Made by a program: the position numbers and the translations under genes. From Strongylocentrotus purpuratus (lineage: Eukaryota > Echinodermata > Echinoidea > Camarodonta > Strongylocentrotidae), in NCBI RefSeq assembly GCF_000002235.5, contig NW_022145596.1, forward strand, positions 31,222,140 through 31,286,139: 64,000 bases of DNA, written 5' to 3'. Shown here one piece after another: positions 1 through 9,775 of this stretch. Each line of letters begins with the position of its first letter. Positions within the stretch are counted from its first letter, which is position 1. The notes below the pieces were generated by a model, which did not search any database, was not told the DNA's origin, and saw only the letters and a program-made list of their open reading frames with translations.

Positions 1-479
1 ATTATGCCAGTGAAGTACTCTTTCTTAGTCATGAACAAAGTCAAATACCACTAAGGACAATACAAACATGCCTGACCTGTTCCTTTAATCTATGGATGGA
101 TACTGTGCCCATATTCATTTCATACTATGTTCCATAATAGTGAATCTGATCATACATGTAGAATATAAGAGAGAAGAAGGCACAGCCTGCATGGACCCCA
201 ATGAAATCCAACCCTTGTAATAAGTTCATTTGTATGAAAGCAGAAAAATAAGATAAACAGAATATCGGGAAATTACTTGATACACCCAATTTGAAGAGCC
301 CATACCTATAGTGATTAAAACTTTCAAAAATTCACAACTTTCTCATTTTTTATCCGATTTTATTCAAACTTTAACCAGTCTATTCCTCTGATTGTTCTGC
401 TTTCCTCTAGACAAGATTAGTTTGCTATCAGGGTTGGATTTCCCTTTAAGTATTAACCTAGATAATGACAGCCACTCAC

Positions 480-2598
480 CATAAGGATAGTACTTCAGTC
501 TTGCCTCTATTTCATCTAGATTCTTCAAGACCTTGATTGCCTGTAAATAAAGAGGAATGTTGAATACAAGTTACACTGAGAACCTATCATTTATGCATTA
601 AAATAACATTCATTTCAAAGCAAAGGTGTATGTATATGTATTACATTGAACATCAAACATGTATTATTTTTTGTTTAGAGGGCAGCTCATTCAAATCCCT
701 CTTAAATTTTGGTTGCCAGCTGGGTGACCTACACAATAGCTCATGTTGCAGAATTCAACTTTTGGTGGTCATTTTCAGTAAATAATTATAAATATGAGAT
801 TTTTCTAGGTTGCCAGCCAGACAAGATAGGCAGGACTTTGAGGTTGCTGTGCAGGATTTTATGTGGTCAATGGCATCTGGAAAACGGCTACCATTTTTAG
901 CACTTCTTTTTGATCAGAATGAAAGGCTCATAGTAGTGGGTTCACATGGGGAATTGACACCATTACAGTGTTTATCCAATAAAAGGTGAGTGGATCGCAA
1001 AGTATGGCCTTCACTTTATGACCTACATGTCAGTTCACTAAGCAATTCTCATCATAATTAAAACATTCCCTCACTCATAAGATAAGAGGGTAAGCTGTAG
1101 TATTTTCTAGTGGGACAAATTTCGCTACCTGAGAAACCGGTTCACACATTGACTGGTAAATCAACCAAATCTAAGCCCGTCTTATAAAGAGTTGCGATTG
1201 ATCAAAATAAATCCTCCAATCAATCGCAATTTTGCAGTCTCCGATCTCTCATGGACATAGTTGTGATTGATATCAATGGCAAATAATTTGTGATATCGAT
1301 TCTTTGAAGAAATAAACATACACACAAACTACATGTACAATGTGGCTCTTAATAAAGCCCTTCTTGTACTCAGTAAACCATTTACTCACCTCATCATATG
1401 TGATGTTGGAGAAGTCAACGCTATTGATACTGAGGATAAGATCTCCTGGTTTCATACCAACTCTGAAGGCCACAGAATCAGGGATAACCTGAAAAATAAA
1501 AGAGTACAAAATAGTTACAGCTCATTGGTGCTCTGATGTTCATGGAATCAGAGATTATCTGAGAAATCCACATAAAATTAAAAGACCTCGCATGAAAAAC
1601 AAGTTAAAGCAACAGTTATAACCCATTGACGGGCTGTCTTTCCTAAAATATTGTATTTACAACAGCCTACTGACAAATAATTTCAACCACTAGGAAAAGG
1701 AAATTTAATTTTTAATTTAATTAATTGAATTGATTAATTTGTAATTGGACATGAGCTTTCAACAGTTTACAGAAAAACAAGCGTGAAGAGTTTTTTTTAA
1801 TGATGCAAAGTGTAATAAGCTTCACATTTCTGTATCTTATAACACAGAGCTCATTGAATACGTGCAAGTCCTTTGTTGCGCGCAGCTGACATTCATTTAC
1901 GCGTAAAAACCTGTGGCAGCTTTTTGTGGCAGCCAGGGTGCTGGGCATACATGGGCACTCTAGCTATAGATATAGACTTCAACGTACCCCAGAAATGTAG
2001 ATTCGGCAGCCGTAGTCAGCACCACCTCGTATACTGAATCCTAACTGCTCATTTGATTTTGATCTTCTGAATTTGACAGAGCGGAGGAGAAACTTGGACA
2101 GGTTGTTGTCGTAGTCTGGATGCCCGACCCTCTGTGAAGAAAAAGATATATCAGTAATGTTATGGGTTGTATAACTGTTTTATGAAGAAGTGAGATTTTT
2201 TTCAAGTTCATTATGAACTTACAGAGCTAAGACTGGTTCATTTTTTTTCTGCTACAAAGTACTGAAGATATGCAGAATATGAATGTATTTTAATATATCA
2301 TTGGTGGAATTATTTGCTGGAAAAAATTGAAGCTATAGCTTTTATCATTCACAATTCTGAATCTAAATATTTTGCTTTCATAATACGGTTACAAAATTTG
2401 AAGGACTTCTCCCATATTAGAATAAACAAGTTTTTCTAAAATAGTATCCTTAAAAGAGGACAGGATTTAAGGATGCATTCATTGACTTACTTCTTTAGGT
2501 GGAATCCATGGAGGTGGTGTCTGGTATCTGGGAGGGAGATTAGCTTGGTTGAATGCTGCCTCGTTGTGAGGAACCATGGGAAACGTTTCATAACTCAT
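480..2598 (-). CDS. PDZD11: PDZD11-like PDZ domain protein (four coding exons, last exon not found)
   Basis: Coding exons on the minus strand: 2598-2491, 2131-1988, 1488-1390 and 540-480. All have AG/GT borders and compatible phases (0, 0, 0, then 1). The N-terminus reads MSYETFPMVPHNEAAF and leads into PPWIPPKE/RVGHPDYDNNL, which matches the PPAWIPPHERVHHPDYNNEL region of vertebrate PDZD11. The PDZ domain follows: the carboxylate-binding loop QLGFSIRGG, then VIPDSVAFRVGMKPGD and the last strand region RLKYYPYG. A 5' UTR acceptor lies at 2621-2622, 22 bases before the ATG. PDZD11 in vertebrates binds plasma-membrane calcium and copper ATPases and PLEKHA proteins; that role is inferred by homology. 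The final few residues would come from an exon I could not recognise in 1-479, or beyond the window edge. An 11-kb retrotransposon lies just upstream, in the same orientation. Confidence 0.88.
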
Positions 2599-3055
2599 CT
2601 TGGTCAATCATGTGTCGCTCCTGAATACAGAAAATAAAGAAAGAAAAGAAAGCAAAGAGTGACAACTTTGATAGAAATTGGAGGAATCATTCCAAGGCAA
2701 GGGGTATCAAGACCACTAAAATCATGAAATATTGTGCCATTGTGAACAATAGCCACCTTTGGTATCAACATCAGTTCATGCATAAAGGAGAGTCCAAAAT
2801 AGGCAAATCAAATTGGTTTGCTACTCAGATAATGTTATGTATCACTAATCTATTAAAAAATGTAACTAACAAAATATATTTTAAATACTTTCTATTTCCA
2901 ACACATGAAACCTTTTTAAAACTGTGGTGCACAACAATATACATTTAAGTACATCAGAGAAAGTTGACATGAATCTCGCTGGCTATTACTGTTACCGGTA
3001 AGCGTTTAAATCCTTGGTAATTCTTTCTTTTATTTTTACTCTTTTTTAATAATCT

Positions 3056-3319
3056 AAAGTAAAATCTACTCACCAGAGTCGTCACTATATGTCAGAATCC
3101 GTCGATGCTGTCCTTTGCTGGTTGCTGTGATGATCTCCGTTGCTTGTAGTGCACTCCGATGCGTAGTCTATACTTCTGTTATCTGGTTACTGGTAATTCT
3201 GCCCCGACGGTGTGCGGATAACCTGCTTATATAGGACGCACGCATGTACGTGCTAATCAAGTATGGAACGCCATCCAACGCACGCACATGCGTGCGGTCC
3301 ATATTAATAATTCCCCATA
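3056..3319 (-). repeat. 3' LTR
   Basis: Downstream LTR, same sequence as 13834-14097. It is preceded on the minus strand by a purine tract and followed by the AATCT target duplication. It lies about 440 bp upstream of the PDZD11 coding-exon acceptor and points at it, with its own TATA box and splice donor. Confidence 0.93.
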
Positions 3320-3327
3320 TTCCTCCC
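3320..3327 (-). other. Polypurine tract
   Basis: GGGAGGAA on the minus strand directly abuts the 3' LTR start (TATGGGG). This is the expected site for plus-strand priming and supports the LTR boundary chosen. Confidence 0.7.
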
Positions 3328-3972
3328 AACTGAATAGATTAAATTATACTCTATATTTATCATGTTCCAAATTAAAGGCACTAAAAAATCCCATAACTTT
3401 CACAAACAGATCGCCTGTCTGCATTTGACTATCCAGACATCTATGACTGGAAAACGAAATTCCACTTTTCATTTTTCTAACTAATTTTATAACATTACCA
3501 TCTGTTAGGAAAAAGGAATATAGATCATAGATCCTGATAGCACTTAGGACCGTGCATCTCAGATCCATGAATTGAACAATACTATACTTGTATTATACCT
3601 TGTCATTATTTATATGTATAATGTCTAATGTATCCATTTTACTCAATACTACTTGTATTATGTATTCATGTAAAGTGTATTGATATAGTAATCAATAATA
3701 AAGCAATAATAGCTAGTTCTTATATAGCTCTCTTCAGTACTGACTGACTTGCTTATTTTAACATAACTAACTTAATATATTAATATAATATTGCTTATTT
3801 ACTCAATTACTTAACTTATTTACTTAACTAACTTATATTATTCATTTATATCCCGAATCATTTATCCGCAGATATCCCAATCCCAAAACTAGAGAGGATC
3901 CGAGAGACTCGGAGCTAATCCCCCTAGTGGGAAAGGTAAAACTGCGGAAAAAAGGGAAATAAATGAGCTTAT
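3328..3972 (-). other. 3' untranslated stretch of the retrotransposon
   Basis: About 645 AT-rich bases between the ORF3 stop and the polypurine tract. I see no convincing ORF. An env-like gene is absent. Confidence 0.6.
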
Positions 3973-5391
3973 TTAGCCAAATATGCCATACAGCGCTTGC
4001 CCATTCCTTACTGTCTGTCTCATCAGGTCAGCTAGGGGCAGCCCCCGCAGATCTGCGACTATCGCCCCCACATCACCCAGGAAGTCTGGTGAATTATCAC
4101 CCATTCCTGGATGAGGGGGGAGATGGGGAGAATCGGTCTCCAAGACCACGCGATCTGCGGCCACCGCCCGCAACCCCCTGACCTGTGATGCATTGAAATG
4201 CCGGGCCAACCCCGTAAAACCAAAATAACAATGGGGGAAGGCTATGGCCCAGGCTTTCACCTGTACTTCATCAGAGTTATAACAGTGTAAATGGATCCTC
4301 TGAAGTGGGGAGCATTGTCTGGTGAGTAGCCTCCGGCTCAACTTGTGCACCGCATAGCTTGTGTCTGCGTGTGCCCCCCCTCGTAAGTGCAAGATGAGGA
4401 CCCTCCCCTGGGTGCCCTGACCTAGAAGGCGAAGGAACAGCGCCTCCTGGTCAGGCCACCGTTGGGAAGGGACAGAGAAGTCGAAACCGACTTCACTCAT
4501 CCCAACTACGAGGGGGTTCTGCAACAGGGCGACAAATGTACCCCAATCTTCTTCCGTGTATGTTGTTGCATGCTTGGGATGAATTCCAAGGGCTAGCTTC
4601 CAGCCACTACCCCCAACCGGTGACTGTAAGGCTAGCACCCGACTAAGGAAGTTGGGTTCCCTGTAAGTAGTGGGGTCACAAAAGTTCATAACCCCCCCAA
4701 CCAACCCTATCGGGTGCTCAGGCAAGATGTTAGACTGCCGACGCCTGCCCCCATACCATCCACACCTATCCGGGTGAAAATGAGAATCGAACCCGGACAG
4801 TGGGATGGCATTCGGAGGGCTGGAAGCCATGATCCGGCTCATATATTGGAGCATGCCTCTCCCTCTACCCCCCAGCATGGGTGGGTTCTCTCGAGCCTCA
4901 AACCCTGCCCTCGTCCCGGGAGGAGGTGGGCTCCTCAAAGGAGGAGCACCAAGCCTCCTACCCATACCCCCTGGAGGTGGAGGTGGGTTCCTCCCCCTAC
5001 CAAGCCCCCTACCAAGTCCTCTATCAACAAACCCTCTCCCCCTTCCTACTGTAGTGGGTGGGCAATTGACAAAAGCCCCACGCCCCCTACCAAACCCCCT
5101 CTTGGGACGAGTATGTATACCCGAAGCTCCGGCTGGGGCAAGGGGAACTCCTCCAGTGGCCGAAGCCGACTGAGGCGAATCCCTCGTCCCAGCACGGAGC
5201 TTGCCCTTCAACCGTCGGAGTTTACGGAGCCAAGTTCTCTTACGGGCTGACCCTGAGGGTGGGATTGGCCCCATCCTTGCTCTTAACGGGTCGTCTCCCC
5301 CCTCGATTACCGGGTCTCCCCCCCCAACTTCCTCCGGAACTTCCTCCAATGCCTCGCCGGCATGTACTTCCATCGCGTCGTCAGGATCCAT
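3973..5391 (-). CDS. TatD-family metal-dependent hydrolase, third ORF of the retrotransposon
   Basis: 472 residues. The first ~195 are disordered: an acidic N-terminus, a basic stretch KRTWLRKLRRLKGKLR (51-66, possible nuclear localisation signal), then Arg/Gly and Pro repeats (GFGRGRGAF, GRGRGFVDRG, NPPPPPGGMGRR) like RGG RNA-binding regions. The rest is a TatD TIM-barrel hydrolase. FDSHFHPDR holds the HxH metal site (H204, H206), followed by GMSEVGFDF (E300), LILHLRGG (H335), IHLHCYNSD (H369), and VLETDSPHLPP (D420). All five motifs expected of active TatD enzymes are present. Known TatD proteins are metal-dependent 3'-5' exonucleases or related hydrolases. The ORF is open and lies inside the LTR boundaries, 25 bases after pol, so it belongs to the element. 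Its job in the retrotransposition cycle is unknown; processing of cDNA or RNA ends, or countering host defence, are guesses. Confidence 0.9.
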   Translation of the reverse strand: MDPDDAMEVHAGEALEEVPEEVGGGDPVIEGGDDPLRARMGPIPPSGSARKRTWLRKLRRLKGKLRAGTRDSPQSASATGGVPLAPAGASGIHTRPKRGFGRGRGAFVNCPPTTVGRGRGFVDRGLGRGLGRGRNPPPPPGGMGRRLGAPPLRSPPPPGTRAGFEARENPPMLGGRGRGMLQYMSRIMASSPPNAIPLSGFDSHFHPDRCGWYGGRRRQSNILPEHPIGLVGGVMNFCDPTTYREPNFLSRVLALQSPVGGSGWKLALGIHPKHATTYTEEDWGTFVALLQNPLVVGMSEVGFDFSVPSQRWPDQEALFLRLLGQGTQGRVLILHLRGGAHADTSYAVHKLSRRLLTRQCSPLQRIHLHCYNSDEVQVKAWAIAFPHCYFGFTGLARHFNASQVRGLRAVAADRVVLETDSPHLPPHPGMGDNSPDFLGDVGAIVADLRGLPLADLMRQTVRNGQALYGIFG

Positions 5392-5393
5392 AA

Positions 5394-5420
5394 CTGCAAA
5401 GGAGAAAGGAAATGGGTTAC
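5394..5420 (-). promoter_or_regulatory. Strong splice acceptor immediately before ORF3
   Basis: Minus-strand sequence CCCATTTCCTTTCTCC followed by TTTGCAG/TTATGG: a long polypyrimidine tract and CAG, with the ORF3 ATG two bases after the cut. It fills the 25-base gap between the pol stop (5419-5417) and the ORF3 start (5391). Paired with the LTR donor at 13851 it would give a subgenomic mRNA whose first AUG opens ORF3. Use is inferred from sequence. Confidence 0.7.
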
Positions 5421-8400
5421 CTACACTTGCAGAAAGGACAAAAATACTTATCCATACTCATTCCCTCTGCCGGGGTAACACCAACACACTCACCATGGAA
5501 CCATTCATCGCACCCATCACACTGAATCATAAGGGAACCATCGTCAGGCGTCCTGCAATAACAGTATTTTTCCTTTCTCCAGTTGGGATTGGGAAGTTCA
5601 CTATGATCAGAGCACTTCTTCAACTGATCATGGTTTAAGGTCAGGGCCTTGTTACGGTATACCACTCGGTATACATAGGGTGTGTATCTTTGTACGATCA
5701 AAGCTGGACCCCTCCAGGGAGATTGCAGTTTCCTGCATTTTCCCTTGGGGGTCGCCAAATCCAAAAGGTACACCCTATCACCCTCCTTAAACTGACGTAC
5801 ATATACCTTTACGTCATAATCCCGCTTCATCCGTCGCTGCGTCGACCTGAGGGTAGCTCTCGCAGCATTATGTGCATTATGAATACTTTCTACCAGCTTC
5901 GCTGAATATTCATCAAGTGAGCGGTCAGGGACAGATGGGGGAAGGGGAAAAACTAACTCTGCTGGCTGATTGGTTTCACGCCCCAACATCAATTGATTGG
6001 GCGTGAATCCAGTACTTCGATTAACGGTAGAGCGAATGGCCCCAGCTATTTGAGCGAGATTACGATCCCACTGGTTCTGGGACTTCCCAATGTAACATCT
6101 GACCGCATCCATTAATGTCCGATTGAAGCGTTCAACTTGGCCATTAGCTGAGGGTCGGTACGGGGTAGTCCTAGCCTTGTGTATGTGTAACAACTTACAC
6201 ATGTTTACAAATAGCTTACTCTGAAAGTTCCTGCCCTGATCCGTGAATATCTGAAATGGGTATCCAAACCGACAGAAAAATTCACTTACCGCAGCGTGGG
6301 CAGTTACCTCAGCCGTCTGGGAGGGCAAGGGGACACATTCGACCCACTTAGTAAACTGGTCCACCATCATCAGGATGTACTCATTCCCTTGTGAGGTTTT
6401 AGGCAGTGGGCCCATGAAATCCAGATGGACTCGCTCCATGGGGGCTCCCGCATGATAGTTTATCATGGGGTGCTTCCCATACCTCACCGCCTTCTTATTT
6501 AGGTTGCAGGTGGCACACCTTCTGATGTACTCCTGGATGTCCCTAGACATTCCATACCAGAAGTATTTGGACTTCAGTTTACTCGTCGTACGATTCACAC
6601 CAGCATGCGCGGCTGAGGGAAGGTCATGATTCAACTTCATCACCTCCTCGCGCAAGGACTGTGGCACAACTAGCTGGGTGTCATCATCTTTTTTCCTCCA
6701 GATGACACCCTCCTTGATGAAAAATAGCTCTCGGTTTATCCAGAGGTTTTTTCCAGCGGGGTCCCATAAAAGAATGATACCCTCATCTGGTTCCTCTTTA
6801 CTAACCAACCACTGACGCAGGGGTGTCAATTGATCGTCGGACTCCTGTTCTTTCCGGAGAACTTCCATCGAGGTGAGATCGACGTCAGGCCGGAGATCGG
6901 TATTGTCAATTGTCACCCCATTGACCTTAACAGAGAAGGGGCCATCCATATGACCAATATCTAAATGAGTGATCAGGAGGTCCTCATCATCTCTGGGGGT
7001 AAGAGTTACTACTTCCGAGACCTTATTTCTCTGTGCAAGTCGGATTACATCGTCCACAGTATCTGTGAATTTTGCCCAGTTCTTATGAGCATTCATGCAG
7101 TATGAACAACCACCACAAGGCAAACTTTCAGGATCGGTACCCAATCGGTAATTTTCACAGAGGAATTCACCGTCGGGTATCCGAGATAATGCATCTGCAT
7201 TCTGGTGTTTCTTGCCGGGTCGGTGTTTGACTGCCATGTCATATTGACCCAATTCTTCGAGCCAACGAGCTAACTGCCCTTGTGGCTCCTTGAAGTTCAT
7301 TAACCACGTCAAACTTCCATGGTCCGTACGTACCGTGAATGGCTTGCCCAGCAGATAGTGTCTATACTGCCGGGTAAACCTTAACACTGCCAGGAGCTCC
7401 CGTCTGGTAACACAGTAACGTCGCTGTTCGGGGGATAAGGAAAAACTACTATATGAAATAGTTCGTTCTTGTCCCTCCTGAACTTGAGAAAGCACAGCAC
7501 CAATGGCGATCCCTGACGCATCGGTATCCAGAATGAACGGATCCACAGAGTTGGGTAGTGCAAGTACAGGGGCGGTGGTCATTAGTCTTTTGACTCGATT
7601 GAAAGCATCTTGATGCTTTTCTTCCCAATGGAACTTATTCTTGCCCGTAAGACCATATAATGGTCCTACTACTTGGGCATAGTCTTTAAGGAAGATTCGA
7701 TGGTAATTCACAAGACCGAGGAGCTGCTCCACCTCTCTAGTACATTTAGGGGTCGGCCAGCCCACTACGGCTTGTATGTGTTCTTCCTTAAGGTGTAGAC
7801 CACTTCCATCCACCTCTCTGCCCAGAAACTCTACCCGGCGTTGGAAGAGGGCACATTTCTTTGGCTTTAACTTGAGCTTAAAGTCCCTAAAACGCTCCAA
7901 CACCTTCCTGATATTGTTGACGTGATCGGAAAACGAGGTGCCAAGGACTACTACATCATCCAAGAAGGCTAATGCAATGTCCCAAGTCAATCCCCTAAGG
8001 ATGAGGTTCATTGCTCTAGAGAATGTAGCTGGGGCGTTGCATAGACCAAAACCCATACGAACAAACTCATATAGCCCATATTTGGTGATGAATGCTGTCT
8101 TCTCACGGTCTTCTTCCCTGAGATTAATCTGCCAATAAGCCGAGTTGGCATCCAGTTTCGAAAACCATGTATTCTCGGCTAGAGTATCCAAACACTCTTC
8201 AATGCAAGGAAGGGGGTAGACGTCCTTTTTCGTAACATTATTTAGTCTACGATAGTCTATACACCATCGGACGCTTCCATCTCGCTTCCTAATCAGTACA
8301 GGGGCTGATGCCCATGGTGACATTGAAGGTCGGATAACTTCAGCTGACAGCATTTTATTCAGGCATGCTCGTTCCTCCTGTGCAAAGTTCATGGGAGTGC

Positions 8401-9775
8401 GCCTCATTCTCTGCTTAATGGGGGCAGCCCCGCCTGTATCAATTGAATGAGTAATTGTCGTAAAATTACCCAAATCAAATTCGTCTCTGGCGAAGACACA
8501 TTCAAATTCTATCAACAAGCCCTTCAATATTCCCTGTTCTTCTGGGATTAAAGACTCGGAAGAACGTTCCCAAAGATCCTGCAGATGGAAGGGAATTGGT
8601 GCATCCCCTATCAAATCTACTTGACGGATCTTCTGGGCTGGAATATCTGACTCGGTGTGTTCCATAACAGAGGCTCCGAGAGCTTCACCAATGAGTTTCC
8701 CTTTTTTCCATTTTAGAAACACATTAGTTGCATTAAGAGCATACAACTGTATTGAACCCTTCCCACCATGTAGAGTACGCGGGACAAACCCGGCCAAGGC
8801 TACAACCGGCTCCACAATGAATTGGTCCATCATATGTAATGAATCGAGAGTGCATCGCACCCGTTTGACCGTCATCGGGGGAATGGTTACTGACTTCGCA
8901 AGGAATACTCGAGACGTATTCGCATCTTCGCCACAAGTCATTTTAATACACTCATCCTGAAAGGTTAATAAGGAGTCCGGTATATTGATGTATGCACGAT
9001 GTTTCTGCAGGAGGTCTGCTCCTAACAACATATCATCATCGATTGGGGCAACATAAACATGTTCACTGAATTTGCTGCCACCCAAAATCAAATCAACCGG
9101 TCCCACAATCATTCCAGTCATGTTCATATTCCTACCAGCAGTATGCAAAACAACAGTCTTGACAACTGGGGGAACGGGGTGAAGTGTTCGATAGATTCTA
9201 TCGGATATAATAGTCACCTCTGCAGCCGTGTCTACTACTGCCCGAATGGGCTTGTCGCCCATCCATATGCTTACACTGAAAGTAGATGGTGATTTAATGC
9301 GGCAAACTACTACGTCCGTTTCCAGTTTTGGGTTGTCAGGATTCTGACTGGTAGGCGGTGGCCAGGGGGGTACCAGCCATGGACTTGGCTCCATCGGAGG
9401 CCTGATCCCATGGGTCGCACTCTCGGAAGGGGAGGGCGAAGGAAGCTCTTTCTGACTAGAAGTTGGGTTGGGAACTTCCCTCGGCCCTTCCACTTTACCG
9501 ATGCTATTCTGGCCGCCACCAATCGGTTTGGATTCGTGGATGTTATTAATAATCGTAACATCAGGGGAAACACCATTAATCCCTGTTTCTGGGGGAGGCG
9601 AATCCCTTCCAAATGCTACAGCATTGTCCGCTGGTCCACCCTTGTCCAACCCCACAGCTGGATAGGGGTCCTCACTCCTCAGGATCGGGGCTGGACCTCC
9701 TCCGCCGATCCAGAGTCGTTTCCCGGGTCCTCGGAGACAAAGGAAACCTTCAGCCCGGGACTTCTCTCGGGACAT
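5417..9775 (-). CDS. pol: Retrotransposon Pol (PR-RT-RNase H-IN) with C-terminal PHD finger
   Basis: 1452 residues from the first ATG, but expression is probably by -1 frameshift at residues 18-19, so that ATG is not needed. Protease: VVDTAAEVTIIS (DTA catalytic motif about 182-184). RT: FSKLDANSAYWQI and the FLDD form of YxDD at 604-607. RNase H: ILDTDASG, RRELLAVL and RTDHGSL. Integrase: zinc-binding His/Cys segment ending RRCATCNLNK, then the DDE core with HLDFMGPLPK, FTDQGRNFQS and SANGQVERFNRTL. Residues 1403-1452 form a PHD finger: CYC, CDGC, EWFHGEC, CPFC, a C4HC3 zinc pattern with the Trp used in methyl-lysine cages. Chromoviruses carry a chromodomain at this position; a PHD here is an unusual analogue. 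Its role in targeting chromatin is inferred. Confidence 0.95.
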   Translation of the reverse strand: MSREKSRAEGFLCLRGPGKRLWIGGGGPAPILRSEDPYPAVGLDKGGPADNAVAFGRDSPPPETGINGVSPDVTIINNIHESKPIGGGQNSIGKVEGPREVPNPTSSQKELPSPSPSESATHGIRPPMEPSPWLVPPWPPPTSQNPDNPKLETDVVVCRIKSPSTFSVSIWMGDKPIRAVVDTAAEVTIISDRIYRTLHPVPPVVKTVVLHTAGRNMNMTGMIVGPVDLILGGSKFSEHVYVAPIDDDMLLGADLLQKHRAYINIPDSLLTFQDECIKMTCGEDANTSRVFLAKSVTIPPMTVKRVRCTLDSLHMMDQFIVEPVVALAGFVPRTLHGGKGSIQLYALNATNVFLKWKKGKLIGEALGASVMEHTESDIPAQKIRQVDLIGDAPIPFHLQDLWERSSESLIPEEQGILKGLLIEFECVFARDEFDLGNFTTITHSIDTGGAAPIKQRMRRTPMNFAQEERACLNKMLSAEVIRPSMSPWASAPVLIRKRDGSVRWCIDYRRLNNVTKKDVYPLPCIEECLDTLAENTWFSKLDANSAYWQINLREEDREKTAFITKYGLYEFVRMGFGLCNAPATFSRAMNLILRGLTWDIALAFLDDVVVLGTSFSDHVNNIRKVLERFRDFKLKLKPKKCALFQRRVEFLGREVDGSGLHLKEEHIQAVVGWPTPKCTREVEQLLGLVNYHRIFLKDYAQVVGPLYGLTGKNKFHWEEKHQDAFNRVKRLMTTAPVLALPNSVDPFILDTDASGIAIGAVLSQVQEGQERTISYSSFSLSPEQRRYCVTRRELLAVLRFTRQYRHYLLGKPFTVRTDHGSLTWLMNFKEPQGQLARWLEELGQYDMAVKHRPGKKHQNADALSRIPDGEFLCENYRLGTDPESLPCGGCSYCMNAHKNWAKFTDTVDDVIRLAQRNKVSEVVTLTPRDDEDLLITHLDIGHMDGPFSVKVNGVTIDNTDLRPDVDLTSMEVLRKEQESDDQLTPLRQWLVSKEEPDEGIILLWDPAGKNLWINRELFFIKEGVIWRKKDDDTQLVVPQSLREEVMKLNHDLPSAAHAGVNRTTSKLKSKYFWYGMSRDIQEYIRRCATCNLNKKAVRYGKHPMINYHAGAPMERVHLDFMGPLPKTSQGNEYILMMVDQFTKWVECVPLPSQTAEVTAHAAVSEFFCRFGYPFQIFTDQGRNFQSKLFVNMCKLLHIHKARTTPYRPSANGQVERFNRTLMDAVRCYIGKSQNQWDRNLAQIAGAIRSTVNRSTGFTPNQLMLGRETNQPAELVFPLPPSVPDRSLDEYSAKLVESIHNAHNAARATLRSTQRRMKRDYDVKVYVRQFKEGDRVYLLDLATPKGKCRKLQSPWRGPALIVQRYTPYVYRVVYRNKALTLNHDQLKKCSDHSELPNPNWRKEKYCYCRTPDDGSLMIQCDGCDEWFHGECVGVTPAEGMSMDKYFCPFCKCR
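9667..9724 (-). promoter_or_regulatory. Programmed -1 frameshift signal (slippery site plus predicted pseudoknot)
   Basis: The heptamer G GGA AAC (9724-9718) lies in the gag frame (CCG GGA AAC) and fits X XXY YYZ exactly. After a 6-base spacer comes stem 1: GGATCGG (9711-9705) with CCGATCC (9688-9682), seven perfect pairs. Loop bases GGTCC (9697-9693) can pair with GGACC (9671-9667), giving an H-type pseudoknot. Pol is in the -1 frame relative to gag, and the gag stop (9681-9679) lies between the pseudoknot strands. After slippage the frame continues KRLWIGGGG into Pol. The same heptamer is known from some retroviruses. Confidence 0.85.

Noticed and set aside
1333..1536. Plus-strand ORF over a PDZD11 exon
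   Set aside because: Antisense shadow of the PDZ exon at 1488-1390.
3056..3319. LTR borders set to the usual TG...CA
   Set aside because: A TG start is two bases inside, but no CA end, target duplication or primer site fits; the polypurine tract and AATCT duplication give TATGGGG...TTACTTT.
4714..5250. Plus-strand Pro/Ser-rich ORFs
   Set aside because: Antisense of the Arg/Gly/Pro-rich N-terminus of ORF3, low complexity, no domain.
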